A stretch of DNA of 18,456 nucleotides, taken from positions 1 to 18,456 of the forward strand of contig JACPSF010000003.1 in the NCBI GenBank assembly GCA_016193385.1, given 5' to 3'. The stretch is from Deltaproteobacteria bacterium (lineage in GTDB: Bacteria; Desulfobacterota_B; Binatia; UBA9968). The translations under genes and the position numbers were made by a program. This document shows positions 1 through 8,189 of the stretch, in pieces. Numbering within the stretch: position 1 is the first letter of the stretch; each line of letters starts with the position of its first letter. The notes beneath the pieces are model-generated. The model did not search any database, was not told the DNA's origin, and worked only from the letters and a program-made list of their open reading frames with translations.

Positions 1-178
1 ATTCGCCCCGCTTGTTCAGCGCCTCGGCCGGCAGGCCGGCCTTCTTGACTTTTTCTACTGCCTCGGCGATCTCCTTCTCCGCCCCCTTGATGTATTGGGC
101 GTTTTCCTGCATCCTTTTTTTCAGGCTATCGGACAAAGGTTTCCCGAATTCCGTCATCTTTTCAAAGTATGGTCGCAC
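1..178 (-). CDS. Unknown helical protein, C-terminus beyond the left edge
   Basis: Only the first 59 codons are inside the window, and I do not recognise the family. The visible part is charged and almost entirely predicted helix, rich in Lys, Glu and Ala (for example EKEIAEAVEKVKKAGLPAEA). It has no signal peptide or membrane segment. The start is uncertain: a GTG at 178 lies 16 nt after a strong GGAGG (195-199), and an in-frame ATG at 157 lies even further away. I chose GTG because the reading frame stays open and it is closer to the ribosome site. The gene follows the acyl-CoA dehydrogenase after a 27-bp gap and is probably co-transcribed with it. Its function cannot be inferred from what is visible. 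Confidence 0.6.
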   Translation of the reverse strand, partial: MRPYFEKMTEFGKPLSDSLKKRMQENAQYIKGAEKEIAEAVEKVKKAGLPAEALNKRGE

Positions 179-205
179 GTCTTTTGGTTTTAAACCTCCT
201 TTGTA

Positions 206-1360
206 TTATCGATTTGCCTTTCTGTAACCTAGGGCATCCTGGGCGATGATGAGCTTCTGGATGTTTCCGGAGCCCTCAACGATCTGGTACGATTTCGCGT
301 CGCGCCACAGGCGCTCGACAGGAAACTCCGTCGAGTAGCCGTAGGCTCCGAGAATCTTCATGGCCGCCTCGGCGTTGAAGGCGGCGGCCTCGGCGGCGCC
401 GTATTTCGCGATCGAGACCTCGAGATTGTTGGGCTTGCCGTGATCGGCCAAGGCGGCCGCCCGATAGACCAACATCCGCGCGGCCTCTTCTTGCACGGCC
501 ATCTGCGCGATCAGGTCCTGGATCATCTGGAACTGGCCGATCTTCTGGCCGAACTGCTCCCTCTGGTTGGCGTAGCTCACCGCGGTCTCTCGCGCCGCCT
601 GCGCGACTCCTACGCCGCCGGCCGCGCAGCTCAGGCGGGTGTGAGCTAGATGCTGCATACAGATTTTGAATCCTTCCCCCTCCTTGCCCATGCGACTGTG
701 CTCGGGGATGCGAAAGTTTTCGAAGATCAGGTCTCCCGTCGGAGAGGCGTGGGTGCCCAACTTTTCGAGCGGTCGGCGGCTCACGCCGGGCTGGTTCAAA
801 TCCACATAGAACGCCGACATCCCCCGGTGGCGCTGTGATCTGTCCGTGTAGGCGAAGACGATCCCCGCGTCCGCCACCGTCGCATTGGAAATCCAGGTCT
901 TGGTGCCGTTGAGAATGTAGCTGTTCCCGTCGCGGACGGCCGTCGTTTTCATCGCTGCCACGTCCGAACCGGCGTCGGGTTCGGTGATCGCGAAGCAGCC
1001 GATCCAGTCGCCCCGAACCAGGGGAGGGATGTGCTGTTTTTTCTGTTCCTCGCTGCCGAACTCCAAAAGGGTGTGCGCCGGCCCTGCCTGCATATTGAGA
1101 TAAACCCTGATCGCGCTGTGGACCCGGGCAAGTTCCTCAGAGATCAGGGCGTGGGCCAGGAAGCCCAGGTTATTTCCACTGTATTCCTCCGGTATGAGGC
1201 AGCCGTAAAAGCCGAGATCCCCCATTTTTGTGACCAGGTCCCGACGGAAGGTATGTTCCTTATCGTCTTTTGCCGCGGTTGGCAGGACCTCCTTTTCGGC
1301 AAAGTCGCGCGCCAATTCCCTGACCGCTGCCTGTTCTTCGGATAGCTCGAAATCCATCAT
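206..1360 (-). CDS. Acyl-CoA dehydrogenase
   Basis: This 384-residue FAD enzyme oxidises an acyl-CoA to the 2,3-enoyl-CoA and passes electrons to electron-transfer flavoprotein in the cytoplasm. The length is normal for the family. The N-terminal helical domain begins [10 protein letters not shown]. The middle beta domain carries the FAD/substrate signature [12 protein letters not shown] followed by [10 protein letters not shown]. The C-terminal helical domain has the region [12 protein letters not shown] and ends with VEGSGNIQK, where Glu362 is at the position of the usual catalytic base. Two adjacent ATGs could start it; AGAGG upstream fits either. It lies 49 bp downstream of the GNAT gene and reads towards the unknown gene at the left edge. 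The chain length or branching of the substrate cannot be told from sequence alone; glutaryl-CoA-like and short-chain members look similar. Confidence 0.96.
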   Translation of the reverse strand: MMDFELSEEQAAVRELARDFAEKEVLPTAAKDDKEHTFRRDLVTKMGDLGFYGCLIPEEYSGNNLGFLAHALISEELARVHSAIRVYLNMQAGPAHTLLEFGSEEQKKQHIPPLVRGDWIGCFAITEPDAGSDVAAMKTTAVRDGNSYILNGTKTWISNATVADAGIVFAYTDRSQRHRGMSAFYVDLNQPGVSRRPLEKLGTHASPTGDLIFENFRIPEHSRMGKEGEGFKICMQHLAHTRLSCAAGGVGVAQAARETAVSYANQREQFGQKIGQFQMIQDLIAQMAVQEEAARMLVYRAAALADHGKPNNLEVSIAKYGAAEAAAFNAEAAMKILGAYGYSTEFPVERLWRDAKSYQIVEGSGNIQKLIIAQDALGYRKANR

Positions 1361-1409
1361 GTTTTTCCTCTGGCCGCGGGCCGCTGGCGCGCGCCTGCCC
1401 GGGTTAGCC

Positions 1410-1853
1410 CTAGAGGAGATCCTTGTTGAAGTGGAGCATTTTCCCTTGGGTGAATCCTATGCGGCTGAAGAAGTCGGCCATGTCCCGGCTGTCCGAGGCC
1501 ACAAGGGTGAAGATCGTCTTGATGTCGTGGTCTTCCGCGGATTCGAGGAATCGCTCGACTAAAGCCCTGGCGATCCCCTGGCCGCGAAAGGCCGGATCGA
1601 CGCCGATAATCTCGATCCAGGCCACGGTGCTCGGGAGCCCGAACTCCATCTCACCGGCCCGGCCCAGAATGAAGCCGACAACCTGGGAACCCAATTCAGC
1701 GATGAGGGAAGCCCAGTGTGGCCGGATGGCTTCGGAAAGGTCGATTCTTTTTTCCCAGTAGTTGGGGCGCGCCACCCCCGTGACGCGCTCTTCGATGTTG
1801 ACGATGGCGGACAGATCGGTTTTTTCGAGATTCCTGATATGCACTTTTGCCAT
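1410..1853 (-). CDS. GNAT-family N-acetyltransferase
   Basis: This 147-residue protein is a single GNAT domain, which transfers an acetyl group from acetyl-CoA to an amine. The acetyl-CoA pyrophosphate loop (motif A) is clear: VDPAFRGQGIARALVERFLE at residues 85-104, with the R/Q-x-x-G-x-A core. A C-terminal strand-helix segment, DMADFFSRIGFTQGKML, matches the end of RimI-like members, where the aromatic residue before the 'GF' packs on CoA. The substrate is unknown; RimI-like protein acetylation and small-molecule acetylation are both possible. AGAGGAG sits 10 nt before the ATG. It is the first gene of a probable three-gene unit with the acyl-CoA dehydrogenase and the left-edge gene, and is separated from the cytochrome oxidase operon by 203 bp containing a hairpin. 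Confidence 0.9.
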   Translation of the reverse strand: MAKVHIRNLEKTDLSAIVNIEERVTGVARPNYWEKRIDLSEAIRPHWASLIAELGSQVVGFILGRAGEMEFGLPSTVAWIEIIGVDPAFRGQGIARALVERFLESAEDHDIKTIFTLVASDSRDMADFFSRIGFTQGKMLHFNKDLL

Positions 1854-1984
1854 GGCGGTTTTCTCCTCTAGGTTCGTTTCTAAGTTGGTTCTGTCTGTCT
1901 TTCAGCCGGAGCACAAACTATGCCAATGGATTCTGAAAGAGAAACACCAAGTTAGCCCGTCGTATTCTCAAAAAGTATAATCAG

Positions 1985-2024
1985 GACTCTGTTTTTTCCC
2001 ATAAGTGGGAAAGCTAGCAGAGTC
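1985..2024 (-). terminator. Nested hairpin, probable terminator of the cytochrome oxidase operon
   Basis: An outer 7-bp stem (GACTCTG 1985-1991 with CAGAGTC 2018-2024) encloses an inner perfect 7-bp stem (TTTCCCA 1995-2001 with TGGGAAA 2006-2012, loop TAAG). Read on the minus strand it begins 32 bp after the stop of the subunit IV gene and is followed after a short gap by TTTTT. This suits rho-independent termination, although the T run is about 10 nt from the stem, which is further than ideal. The rest of the 1854-2056 gap holds the GNAT leader. Confidence 0.5.
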
Positions 2025-2056
2025 TCCGTTTGTCATCCCAAAGGAGAGGGAAAGAT

Positions 2057-2329
2057 TCAACCGTGGAAAACAAAATCCGGGAAGAGGGCGAAGATCAAGA
2101 CTGTAATCACGAGAACTGGCACGATGGCCAGGGCGTAGAGTAGAGGTCTCTCGTATTTGAGGTGCATGAAGTTGAGGAGGACCAGCAGAGCTTTGATAGT
2201 CGCCGCGGCGAAGATCAAAACAACTGCGGCTGCCTTGGGCAAGAGCAGGCTGGCGGCAATCGAAACGATCACGAGGATCACAAGGCATACCCAAACGAGG
2301 AAGTAGTTCGGACGGTTATGATGAACCAT
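2057..2329 (-). CDS. Cytochrome c oxidase subunit IV family protein
   Basis: This 90-residue membrane protein has three hydrophobic segments (about residues 8-28, 32-55 and 62-82). The signature FMHLKYERPLLYALAIVP between the second and third segments, with the Leu-Asn-Phe-Met-His run, is typical of the small bacterial subunit IV (CtaF/COX4-pro type). This subunit stabilises the haem-copper oxidase and takes no direct part in catalysis. It is the last gene of the operon, 12 bp after the subunit III stop, and is followed by the nested hairpin. The length and position at the operon end are normal for the family. Confidence 0.93.
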   Translation of the reverse strand: MVHHNRPNYFLVWVCLVILVIVSIAASLLLPKAAAVVLIFAAATIKALLVLLNFMHLKYERPLLYALAIVPVLVITVLIFALFPDFVFHG

Positions 2330-2341
2330 GATGAGGTATCC

Positions 2342-2917
2342 TCACGTAAGGTAAAGTAGGGGGAAGAGAAATATCCAGACGATATCGACGAAGTGCCAGT
2401 ATAGACCCGCCAGCTCCACGCGATGTTCGTTTGGTCTTAAGGTATCCCTAAGCGCGGCAACTAGCAGGACTAGATTCACGACGATCCCGCCTAGGACATG
2501 CAGGGCGTGAAGACCGGTCATCCCGTAATAAAAAGACCAGAAGATGCCCGCGCCCGGTGTAAAGCCTTTCACAATTTCACCCGTGTACTCAAAGGCTTTA
2601 ATGCCTAGAAAGATAAGCCCCATTAGGATGGTGAGGCAAAGAAAGGTTCGAAGCCTCTTTGGCGCCCGTTCCTCCACCGCAGCAAAGGCCAGAACCATAG
2701 TGAGGCTGCTGGTAAGCAGGACAAAGGTGTTGATCAAGGCAAGGGTGAAGTTCAGATGCGATGCGGCCTCAGACCAGCCACTGCTTCCAAGACGGACCAC
2801 AACGTAAGAGGCAATGAAGCCACCAAATACCGTGATCTCTGATGCGAGAAACCACCACACTCCGATCTTTCCGGTGGGGATGCCGGTGGCCGTTAAAGTC
2901 TCTGCTCTATTATCCAA
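2342..2917 (-). CDS. ctaE: Cytochrome c oxidase subunit III
   Basis: This 191-residue protein has five predicted membrane spans, the short form that lacks the first two helices of the seven-helix mitochondrial type. Recognisable features are GVWWFLASEITVFGGF at the first span, the conserved FLGIKAFEY in the third span and GMTGLHALHVLGG in the fourth, followed by LAGLYWHFVDIVWIFLFPLLY at the C-terminus (written here without its first Val-Glu). Subunit III binds subunit I in the cytoplasmic membrane and helps keep the D-pathway of proton uptake active. It is 11 bp downstream of subunit I and 12 bp upstream of subunit IV, so it is clearly co-transcribed with them. The CDS shows no frameshift or truncation. 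Confidence 0.97.
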   Translation of the reverse strand: MDNRAETLTATGIPTGKIGVWWFLASEITVFGGFIASYVVVRLGSSGWSEAASHLNFTLALINTFVLLTSSLTMVLAFAAVEERAPKRLRTFLCLTILMGLIFLGIKAFEYTGEIVKGFTPGAGIFWSFYYGMTGLHALHVLGGIVVNLVLLVAALRDTLRPNEHRVELAGLYWHFVDIVWIFLFPLLYLT

Positions 2918-2928
2918 TAAAATCCCTC

Positions 2929-4644
2929 CTACTGCCTTGCTACTGCTGACGGCTCGAGAGGCTGATCCTGCGGCAGCCAGTCCTTGGCAACCTCGGGCGA
3001 GCTATACTCGTAGGGGCTACGGTAGACGACCGGCACGGTTTCAAAGTTACCGTGAGGAGGTGGCGACGAGGTGCTCCACTCCAGAGTGTTGGCCTGCCAT
3101 GGATTTCTTTCGGCTACCCTTCCCCGAAACAGGCTCCAAAAGAAATTGACCACAAAGGGGATCTGCCCGACAATGAGCAGGACCGCGGCCACGGTGATGA
3201 AGACATTGGTCGGCTGCAGCGGCTGAAGGAATTCGTACTGCATCGGATTAGCGATCCGCCGCATCATCCCTCCGAGGCCGACAAGGTGCATGGGTATGAA
3301 AACGGCGTTGAAGAAGACAAAGGTGAGCCAGAAGTGAATCTTGCCCAGAATTTCGTTCATCATCCGGCCGAACATCTTGGGGAACCAGAAATAAAGGCCA
3401 GCAAATCCAGCGAAGAAGGTGGCGCTGAAAAGAGTGAAGTGAAAATGGGCGACAACGAAGTAAGTATCATGGATGTAAATGTCGACGGGCGCCGAACCGT
3501 TGAAGATGCCGGTTAAACCGCCAATAATGAATATAGAGAGAGTGCCAATAGCAAAAAGCATCGGGGTTGAGAAGCTGATCGATGCGCGCCACAGGGTGGC
3601 GATCATGGCAAACACGATAAGGGCGAAGGGGACCGAGATAATGATAGTGGTGATGCTAAAGGGCATTGCCAGCCGGGGGTCCATGCCGCTCAAAAATTGG
3701 TGGTGCGCCCAGACTATGAAGCTGAGCATACCTGCGGCGATTGTCGAGTAGATAATGGGGCGATAGCCAAAGATCGGCTTGCGGCTAAAAACAGGCATGA
3801 TCTCTAAGACAATCCCGAGGCCGGGCAGGAGGATGACGTAGACCTCCGGATGGCCAAAGAACCAGAAGAGGTGCTGCCATAAGAGCGGCTGTCCGCCGCC
3901 TTCTGGCAGGTAGAAGGTTGTCCCTACCACACGATCCATAAGGAGCATCACGGCACCGGCAATCAGCGGCCCCACGGAGAGCATGAAGAGAACTGCTGCA
4001 GTGATTTGCATCCAAACGATTAAGGGCAGGCGGATGAAGGTCATCCCGGGCGCCCGCAGGTTTATCGTCGTGGTGAGGAAGTTGATTCCGCCCATAAGAA
4101 AGGAAACAAACTCGAGAGCGAGAGCCAAAAGCCAAAGATTTAGGCCCCAATTCACTCCGGTATAAGCCGCTTTGGCGGAGAGAGGCGGATATCCGGTCCA
4201 GCCGGCAGAGGCGGCGCCACCGGGAACAAAGAAAGAGCTAAACAACACCAGCGATGCAGAGGCAAAGACCCAGAAGGAGAGCATGTTGAGCCGGGGGAAG
4301 GCCATATCCCGTGCTCCGATCATAAGCGGAATGAGGAAGTTGCCAAAGCTCGCCAAGAGAACCGGCATGGCTACGAAAAAGACCATGATTGTGCCATGCA
4401 TGGTCACAAGCATGTTGTAGAAGTCCGGCGCAATGAACCCCCAGCCAGGTACCTCCGTCTCGGGGTAGGCGAGCTGCCAGCGCATCAGGTAGGTCATAAG
4501 CCCACCCGCGATAGCCCAGAATAGTCCCAGGGAAAGGTACTGCTTAGCGATCGTCTTATGATCGGTGGAGAAAACGTAGGTGCGCCAGAAGCTCAACTCC
4601 TCGTGATGAGGCTCGCCCACACCGGTTGCAGCAACATCACTCAT
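2929..4644 (-). CDS. ctaD: Cytochrome c oxidase subunit I (haem-copper oxidase, A-type)
   Basis: This 571-residue, twelve-helix catalytic subunit reduces O2 to water and pumps protons. Haem a ligands are His83 (in TMHGT) and His402; haem a3 is bound by His400 (VAHFHF). CuB is bound by His265 (GHPEVY), His314 and His315, and Tyr269 is the residue that cross-links to His265. Glu267 (the Paracoccus Glu278 position) and Asp113 with Asn120 (GARDMAFPRLN) keep the D proton pathway. Odd point: a gapless count from the His-His pair places Ile343 and Phe340 where Paracoccus has the K-pathway Lys354 and Thr351 (SVPFALIVF instead of PTGIKVF). The gene sits 10 bp after subunit II. Oxygen reduction remains the likely role because all metal ligands and the tyrosine are present. 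Confidence 0.98.
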   Translation of the reverse strand: MSDVAATGVGEPHHEELSFWRTYVFSTDHKTIAKQYLSLGLFWAIAGGLMTYLMRWQLAYPETEVPGWGFIAPDFYNMLVTMHGTIMVFFVAMPVLLASFGNFLIPLMIGARDMAFPRLNMLSFWVFASASLVLFSSFFVPGGAASAGWTGYPPLSAKAAYTGVNWGLNLWLLALALEFVSFLMGGINFLTTTINLRAPGMTFIRLPLIVWMQITAAVLFMLSVGPLIAGAVMLLMDRVVGTTFYLPEGGGQPLLWQHLFWFFGHPEVYVILLPGLGIVLEIMPVFSRKPIFGYRPIIYSTIAAGMLSFIVWAHHQFLSGMDPRLAMPFSITTIIISVPFALIVFAMIATLWRASISFSTPMLFAIGTLSIFIIGGLTGIFNGSAPVDIYIHDTYFVVAHFHFTLFSATFFAGFAGLYFWFPKMFGRMMNEILGKIHFWLTFVFFNAVFIPMHLVGLGGMMRRIANPMQYEFLQPLQPTNVFITVAAVLLIVGQIPFVVNFFWSLFRGRVAERNPWQANTLEWSTSSPPPHGNFETVPVVYRSPYEYSSPEVAKDWLPQDQPLEPSAVARQ

Positions 4645-4654
4645 GTTAGCCTCC

Positions 4655-5329
4655 CTATTTCTCCGGCCAGTGCCCCTTCACCCACTTTTGGTACTCTTCG
4701 GTGGTGTGCACAAAGAGCCAACCATTCATCCCGGAGTGGCCGAAGCCGCACAGCTCGGCACAGGGTATTTCGTATTTGCCAGGCTTGGTCGCCTCAAACC
4801 AGGCCACGATCTCCCGTCCCGGCACGGCGTCCTGTTTCAGGCGGAGATTCGGGAGGAAAAAGCTATGGATGACATCCTTTGACTTGAGGGCTACGCGCAC
4901 CACCTTGCCAGCCGGAACATGCAGCTCGTTGTCCATCTGGAGATCGTCCGCTGTTCCCAATTTCCCATCCGGCCCGGGATAGACAATCTCCCAGTTGAAC
5001 TGCTTTGCAGTGACTTGTACCTGCAGATCATCTGGTGGTGCGTGGCCCTTGATTTTTGCCCACACCTCTGCGCCGCGAAAATCGATCCAAAGGTCAAGAA
5101 ACAAAACAATCAGACCGGGGATGAGTATCCAGGCAGCTTGCTTAAGGTTATTGCCATGGATGTAAGTGGCCCGTCGCCCCTCTCGACGCCGATAGCGTAT
5201 GAGAAACAGGATGATGAGCCCCTGCGTCAGCAGTAACCAAGCGCCAGTGATATAGAGGATCAGGTAAAAGAGGGAGTCGATGTCCCCACCAAAGGTCGAT
5301 ACATTTTCAGGAAACCAGCTTGACATCAT
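4655..5329 (-). CDS. ctaC: Cytochrome c oxidase subunit II (CuA subunit)
   Basis: This 224-residue protein accepts electrons from cytochrome c at the binuclear CuA centre on the periplasmic side. Two membrane helices (about residues 20-45 and 65-83) are followed by the cupredoxin domain. CuA ligands are all visible: His155 (DVIHSFFLP), Cys190, Glu192, Cys194, His198 and Met201 in CAELCGFGHSGM. Trp113 in the QFNWEI segment is the usual electron entry. There is no C-terminal cytochrome c domain, so this is not a caa3 type and needs a separate cytochrome c. No cleavable signal or lipobox is seen; the first helix is preceded by only about 19 residues. The insertion GPDGKLGTADDL at 119-130 is found in a subset of the family. 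It is 12 bp downstream of ctaB. Confidence 0.97.
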   Translation of the reverse strand: MMSSWFPENVSTFGGDIDSLFYLILYITGAWLLLTQGLIILFLIRYRRREGRRATYIHGNNLKQAAWILIPGLIVLFLDLWIDFRGAEVWAKIKGHAPPDDLQVQVTAKQFNWEIVYPGPDGKLGTADDLQMDNELHVPAGKVVRVALKSKDVIHSFFLPNLRLKQDAVPGREIVAWFEATKPGKYEIPCAELCGFGHSGMNGWLFVHTTEEYQKWVKGHWPEK

Positions 5330-5341
5330 CTATCTGCCTTT

Positions 5342-6298
5342 TTAGCACATCTGTATAATTGGGGTGGATTTTATTGCTAATGGAGTCAGTTCTGCAATGG
5401 CATTTCTTGGTGCCCTGTCACAGGCCATCGCCACGAGCAGTGTCGCAAGGTAAACTAAAGAAGCAAACAGGAGGCGCCGAGCAGTCTCCGCCGACCGGCG
5501 GCTCGCGACAACAAAGCCGCACCCAAGGTACGCGACTCCCAATACGACAGCCGTCATGAAATAAACCGATCCCGCAAGGCCAGTTAGCGTTGGCAGGAGA
5601 CTGACCAAAAGGAGCCCCGAACAACTGTAAACGATCAGGCGCCCGGTACTCCTTCCTTCTCGATCAACATCCGGAAGCACTCGAATACCTGCTCGGGCAT
5701 AATCTTCCCGATAGAGGCAGGCGATTGCCAGCGAGTGAGGGAGCTGCCAGAGAAACAGGATCGCAAACAGTATCCAGGCCCCAAGACCGAGATCGCCAGA
5801 GGCTGCTACCCAGCCGATCACCGGGGGCAGCGCTCCGGGAATTGCTCCCACGATGCTGCAAAGCGAGCTCTTCTGCTTAAGCGGCGTGTAGACAAAGAGG
5901 TAGCTGCACACGATTATCGCCGTTATAAGCCCACTCCATGCGTTGACCGACAGTGCGAGATAGAGCGGCCCACCGATGGCGAGTGCCGCGCCAAATCCTA
6001 GAGCCTCGATGGGCTTCACTCGCCCGTCGGGCAACGGCCTAAACCGCGTCCGCTCCATCCGTGCATCCACATCCCGTTCGAGGTACTGGTTCAGGGCGAG
6101 AGTTCCACCAGCGGCTAGCGCCGTGCCAATAAGCGTCTGGAGCAGCCGACTCCAGTCCAGCACTCTCGGGGAACCAAGATAGAATCCCACGAATGTCGTC
6201 ACCAGAACCATCAACACAACGCGAGGTCTCGTGAGCGCCAAATAATCGGATAAGACAACGTGCAGCAATGCAGGAATGTGAAAACGCGTCTTCCTCAC
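5342..6298 (-). CDS. ctaB: Protohaem IX farnesyltransferase (haem O synthase)
   Basis: This 318-residue UbiA-type prenyltransferase adds a farnesyl group to haem b to make haem O, the precursor of haem A for the oxidase encoded next to it. The first Asp-rich motif is NQYLERDVDARMERTRFRPL (from residue 70), which binds Mg-farnesyl diphosphate. The second is around Asp199 to Asp210 (REDYARAGIRVLPD). YTPLKQKSSL and GAIPGALPPVIGW are family signatures, and about nine hydrophobic spans are visible. The GTG start at 6298 has GGAAG upstream and puts ALTRPRVV at the usual place. It leads the oxidase operon. No haem A synthase, Sco or other copper chaperone gene is in the window. The 119 bp upstream show no clear promoter. 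Confidence 0.97.
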   Translation of the reverse strand: MRKTRFHIPALLHVVLSDYLALTRPRVVLMVLVTTFVGFYLGSPRVLDWSRLLQTLIGTALAAGGTLALNQYLERDVDARMERTRFRPLPDGRVKPIEALGFGAALAIGGPLYLALSVNAWSGLITAIIVCSYLFVYTPLKQKSSLCSIVGAIPGALPPVIGWVAASGDLGLGAWILFAILFLWQLPHSLAIACLYREDYARAGIRVLPDVDREGRSTGRLIVYSCSGLLLVSLLPTLTGLAGSVYFMTAVVLGVAYLGCGFVVASRRSAETARRLLFASLVYLATLLVAMACDRAPRNAIAELTPLAIKSTPIIQMC

Positions 6299-6417
6299 AG
6301 CAGGCTTCCGTCAATAGTTGATCCCGATGTAAGGACCCACAGAGAGGTGGTTGGAAGAGAGAGTTTTCGTCTCATTTGGACGGGCAGCGTGACATGAAGG
6401 CCCGTCGCGGGCTACGC

Positions 6418-7329
6418 CTAGATTGTCAATCTCTTATCCTCTGTTGTCCTGGCGACGGCGGCGCGGTATTCGGACGGCGAACAGGCCACGAAACGGCGGA
6501 AGACGCGGTTAAAGTACGGGATCGAGTCGAAGCCCGCTTCAAACGCAACCTCCGACACGCGCCGATGGGGGTCGAGCAACAGCCGTTTGGCTTTCTCGAC
6601 GCGCGCTCGCCGGCGGTACTCGGTGAAGGTCAGCCCCGTCTGCTTTTTGAACAGTTTACAGAAATAACACGGGCTCAAGTGGACGCGCTGCGCAAGGTCT
6701 CTAGTCGAGATGGACTTGTTTTGATTCTCGGCGAGATAGGCTTCGATTTTCTGCAACAGCGGCGAGCCTTGCTGTGGCTCGCGCGCCAAAATCTGGTTGC
6801 CGAGCTCGGAAAGGTACTCGGCGAACAGTTCCAGCAGCGTCGCTACCGATCGACTGCGCTCGCTGCTGAGCAAGGGGCTGTAACGCCAGGAGGCGCGCAG
6901 GCCTGCGAGGCGTTTCTCAAGACCCCATTGCCGCAGACGATGCGTCAGCCGGCGTAGGGTTTCCCCGTCGAGCGCCTGCTGCGAAAACGGTCCCGCGAGC
7001 ACGTTGCCGACGTGTCGTCCGCCGACGAACACTGGCACGATGATTTTAAAGAGGCCTGCCGGACAACGAAATTGGACAGGCTCGGAGTTCCGTGCCGCGC
7101 GACGTTCCGCCCCTGCCAGCATCCGCTGGCACACCTCGCCGCTGCGCTCACCCATACAGCCTTCGACGCAAAACGCGCCGCTCCTCCGCGCGGCATCGAA
7201 GCCACCCATGCCGGCGATCGCCGGCACAAGCGTCAGCGGCAGTTCCATCGCGCCCGTGAAGGCCGCCTGCTGCTTGCGGGCAGTCGCTGACTCGGTCAGC
7301 TTGAGCCAAGCCGCGTGTTCTCGCGTCAT
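6418..7329 (-). CDS. PocR-sensor/AraC-family transcriptional regulator
   Basis: This 303-residue regulator has an N-terminal PocR-like ligand domain (about 8-165) and a C-terminal AraC double helix-turn-helix (about 190-293). The sensor part contains Cys54, Cys58, Cys67 and Cys89 (FCVEGC, EVC, FRCPAG), followed by KIIVPVFVGGRHVGNVLAGPF, the typical PocR strand pair. PocR domains bind small ligands such as diols or hydrocarbon derivatives, and the cysteines could hold a metal. In the DNA-binding part, ISTRDLAQRVHLSPCYFCKL is the first helix-turn-helix and VSEVAFEAGFDSIPYFNRVF the second. The gene follows the enoyl-CoA hydratase by 20 bp at the end of the molybdoenzyme operon, so it probably senses a substrate or intermediate of that pathway. 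The ribosome site is weak, which suggests translation coupled to the upstream gene. Confidence 0.9.
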   Translation of the reverse strand: MTREHAAWLKLTESATARKQQAAFTGAMELPLTLVPAIAGMGGFDAARRSGAFCVEGCMGERSGEVCQRMLAGAERRAARNSEPVQFRCPAGLFKIIVPVFVGGRHVGNVLAGPFSQQALDGETLRRLTHRLRQWGLEKRLAGLRASWRYSPLLSSERSRSVATLLELFAEYLSELGNQILAREPQQGSPLLQKIEAYLAENQNKSISTRDLAQRVHLSPCYFCKLFKKQTGLTFTEYRRRARVEKAKRLLLDPHRRVSEVAFEAGFDSIPYFNRVFRRFVACSPSEYRAAVARTTEDKRLTI

Positions 7330-7349
7330 GGTTGGGGAAGAGTGGTCGT

Positions 7350-8129
7350 TTAGCTGCCGGTGAAGTTCGGTTTCCTTTTCTCTAGAAACGCCGCGGTTCC
7401 CTCCTGCAAGTCGTGGGTCATGGCCAGGTTCCCGAAGCAGCGCGCCTCCAGCTCCAGCCCCGAATTGAGGTCCATTTCGAGGCCGCGGTTGATTAACATT
7501 TTCGAGGCCTGGAGCGCGAGGCGGGGCAGGGCGGCCAGCTTAGCGGCGAAATTTTTCGTTTCTTCCAGGAGTCTTTCCTTCGGGACCGCCTTCATGACCA
7601 GCCTCAGAGAGAGGGCCTCTTCCGCGGTGATGGGATCGCCGGTAAAGATGATCTCCTTAGCTTTGCTTGCCCCGATGAGCCGCGGCAGTCTCTGAGTGCC
7701 GCCGCCTCCCGGGAAAGCGCCGATCTTGATTTCGGGCAGCCCGAACCTGGCGGTCTCGGAGGCGATGCGGAAGTCGCAGGCCAAAGCCAGCTCGCATCCT
7801 CCCCCCAAGGCGTAGCCGGATACCGCGGCGATGACCGGCTGCGGCAGGGCCTCGATCTGGTCGCAAAGGAGCTGAAATTCGCGGGAGTGGTGGTAAGCCG
7901 CCTCGGCTGTGGATGTCTCGGTAATTTCCCCGATATCCGCCCCGGCGCAGAAGATCTCCTCGCCTCCCGTCAGGATCACCACCCTTTGTGTCTTGTCCGC
8001 TGAGATCTCTTTCAAGACCGCCTCCAGCTCCTGGCGCAGCTCCGCGTTGAGGGCATTTTTCTTTTGCGGCCGATGGAGTTGGATGATCGAGACGGCCCCT
8101 TCCTTTTGATAGAGCAGGTTCTGAAACAT
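7350..8129 (-). CDS. Enoyl-CoA hydratase/isomerase (crotonase family)
   Basis: This 259-residue crotonase-fold enzyme most likely adds water to a 2,3-enoyl-CoA in the cytoplasm. The oxyanion-hole segments are FCAGADIGEI (from residue 60) and YALGGGCELALACD (106-119). Both catalytic glutamates of true hydratases are present: Glu113 in GGCELA and Glu133 in GLPEIKIGAFPGGGGTQRL. This argues for a hydratase rather than an isomerase or hydrolase. GGAGG lies 6 nt before the ATG. It is 60 bp after the molybdopterin subunit and 20 bp before the PocR/AraC gene, which suggests one operon. Its presence there is the main hint that the redox complex acts on a CoA thioester. The exact acyl group is unknown. 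Confidence 0.95.
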   Translation of the reverse strand: MFQNLLYQKEGAVSIIQLHRPQKKNALNAELRQELEAVLKEISADKTQRVVILTGGEEIFCAGADIGEITETSTAEAAYHHSREFQLLCDQIEALPQPVIAAVSGYALGGGCELALACDFRIASETARFGLPEIKIGAFPGGGGTQRLPRLIGASKAKEIIFTGDPITAEEALSLRLVMKAVPKERLLEETKNFAAKLAALPRLALQASKMLINRGLEMDLNSGLELEARCFGNLAMTHDLQEGTAAFLEKRKPNFTGS

Positions 8130-8189
8130 TGGGTCCCTCCTCGTGATCTGGGTGCCTTACCTCTTCTAATTCTATTTCAGGCTGCGCGG

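Noticed and set aside
1911..1926. TTGGCATAGTTTGTGC upstream of the GNAT gene as a second sigma-54 promoter
   Set aside because: The GG-N10-GC spacing fits, but the -24 and -12 boxes have several mismatches and the gene gives no reason to expect RpoN control.
6400..6412. GCCCG/CGGGC hairpin just after the PocR/AraC stop as a terminator
   Set aside because: The stem is only five pairs and no T run follows on the minus strand, so it is not a convincing terminator.
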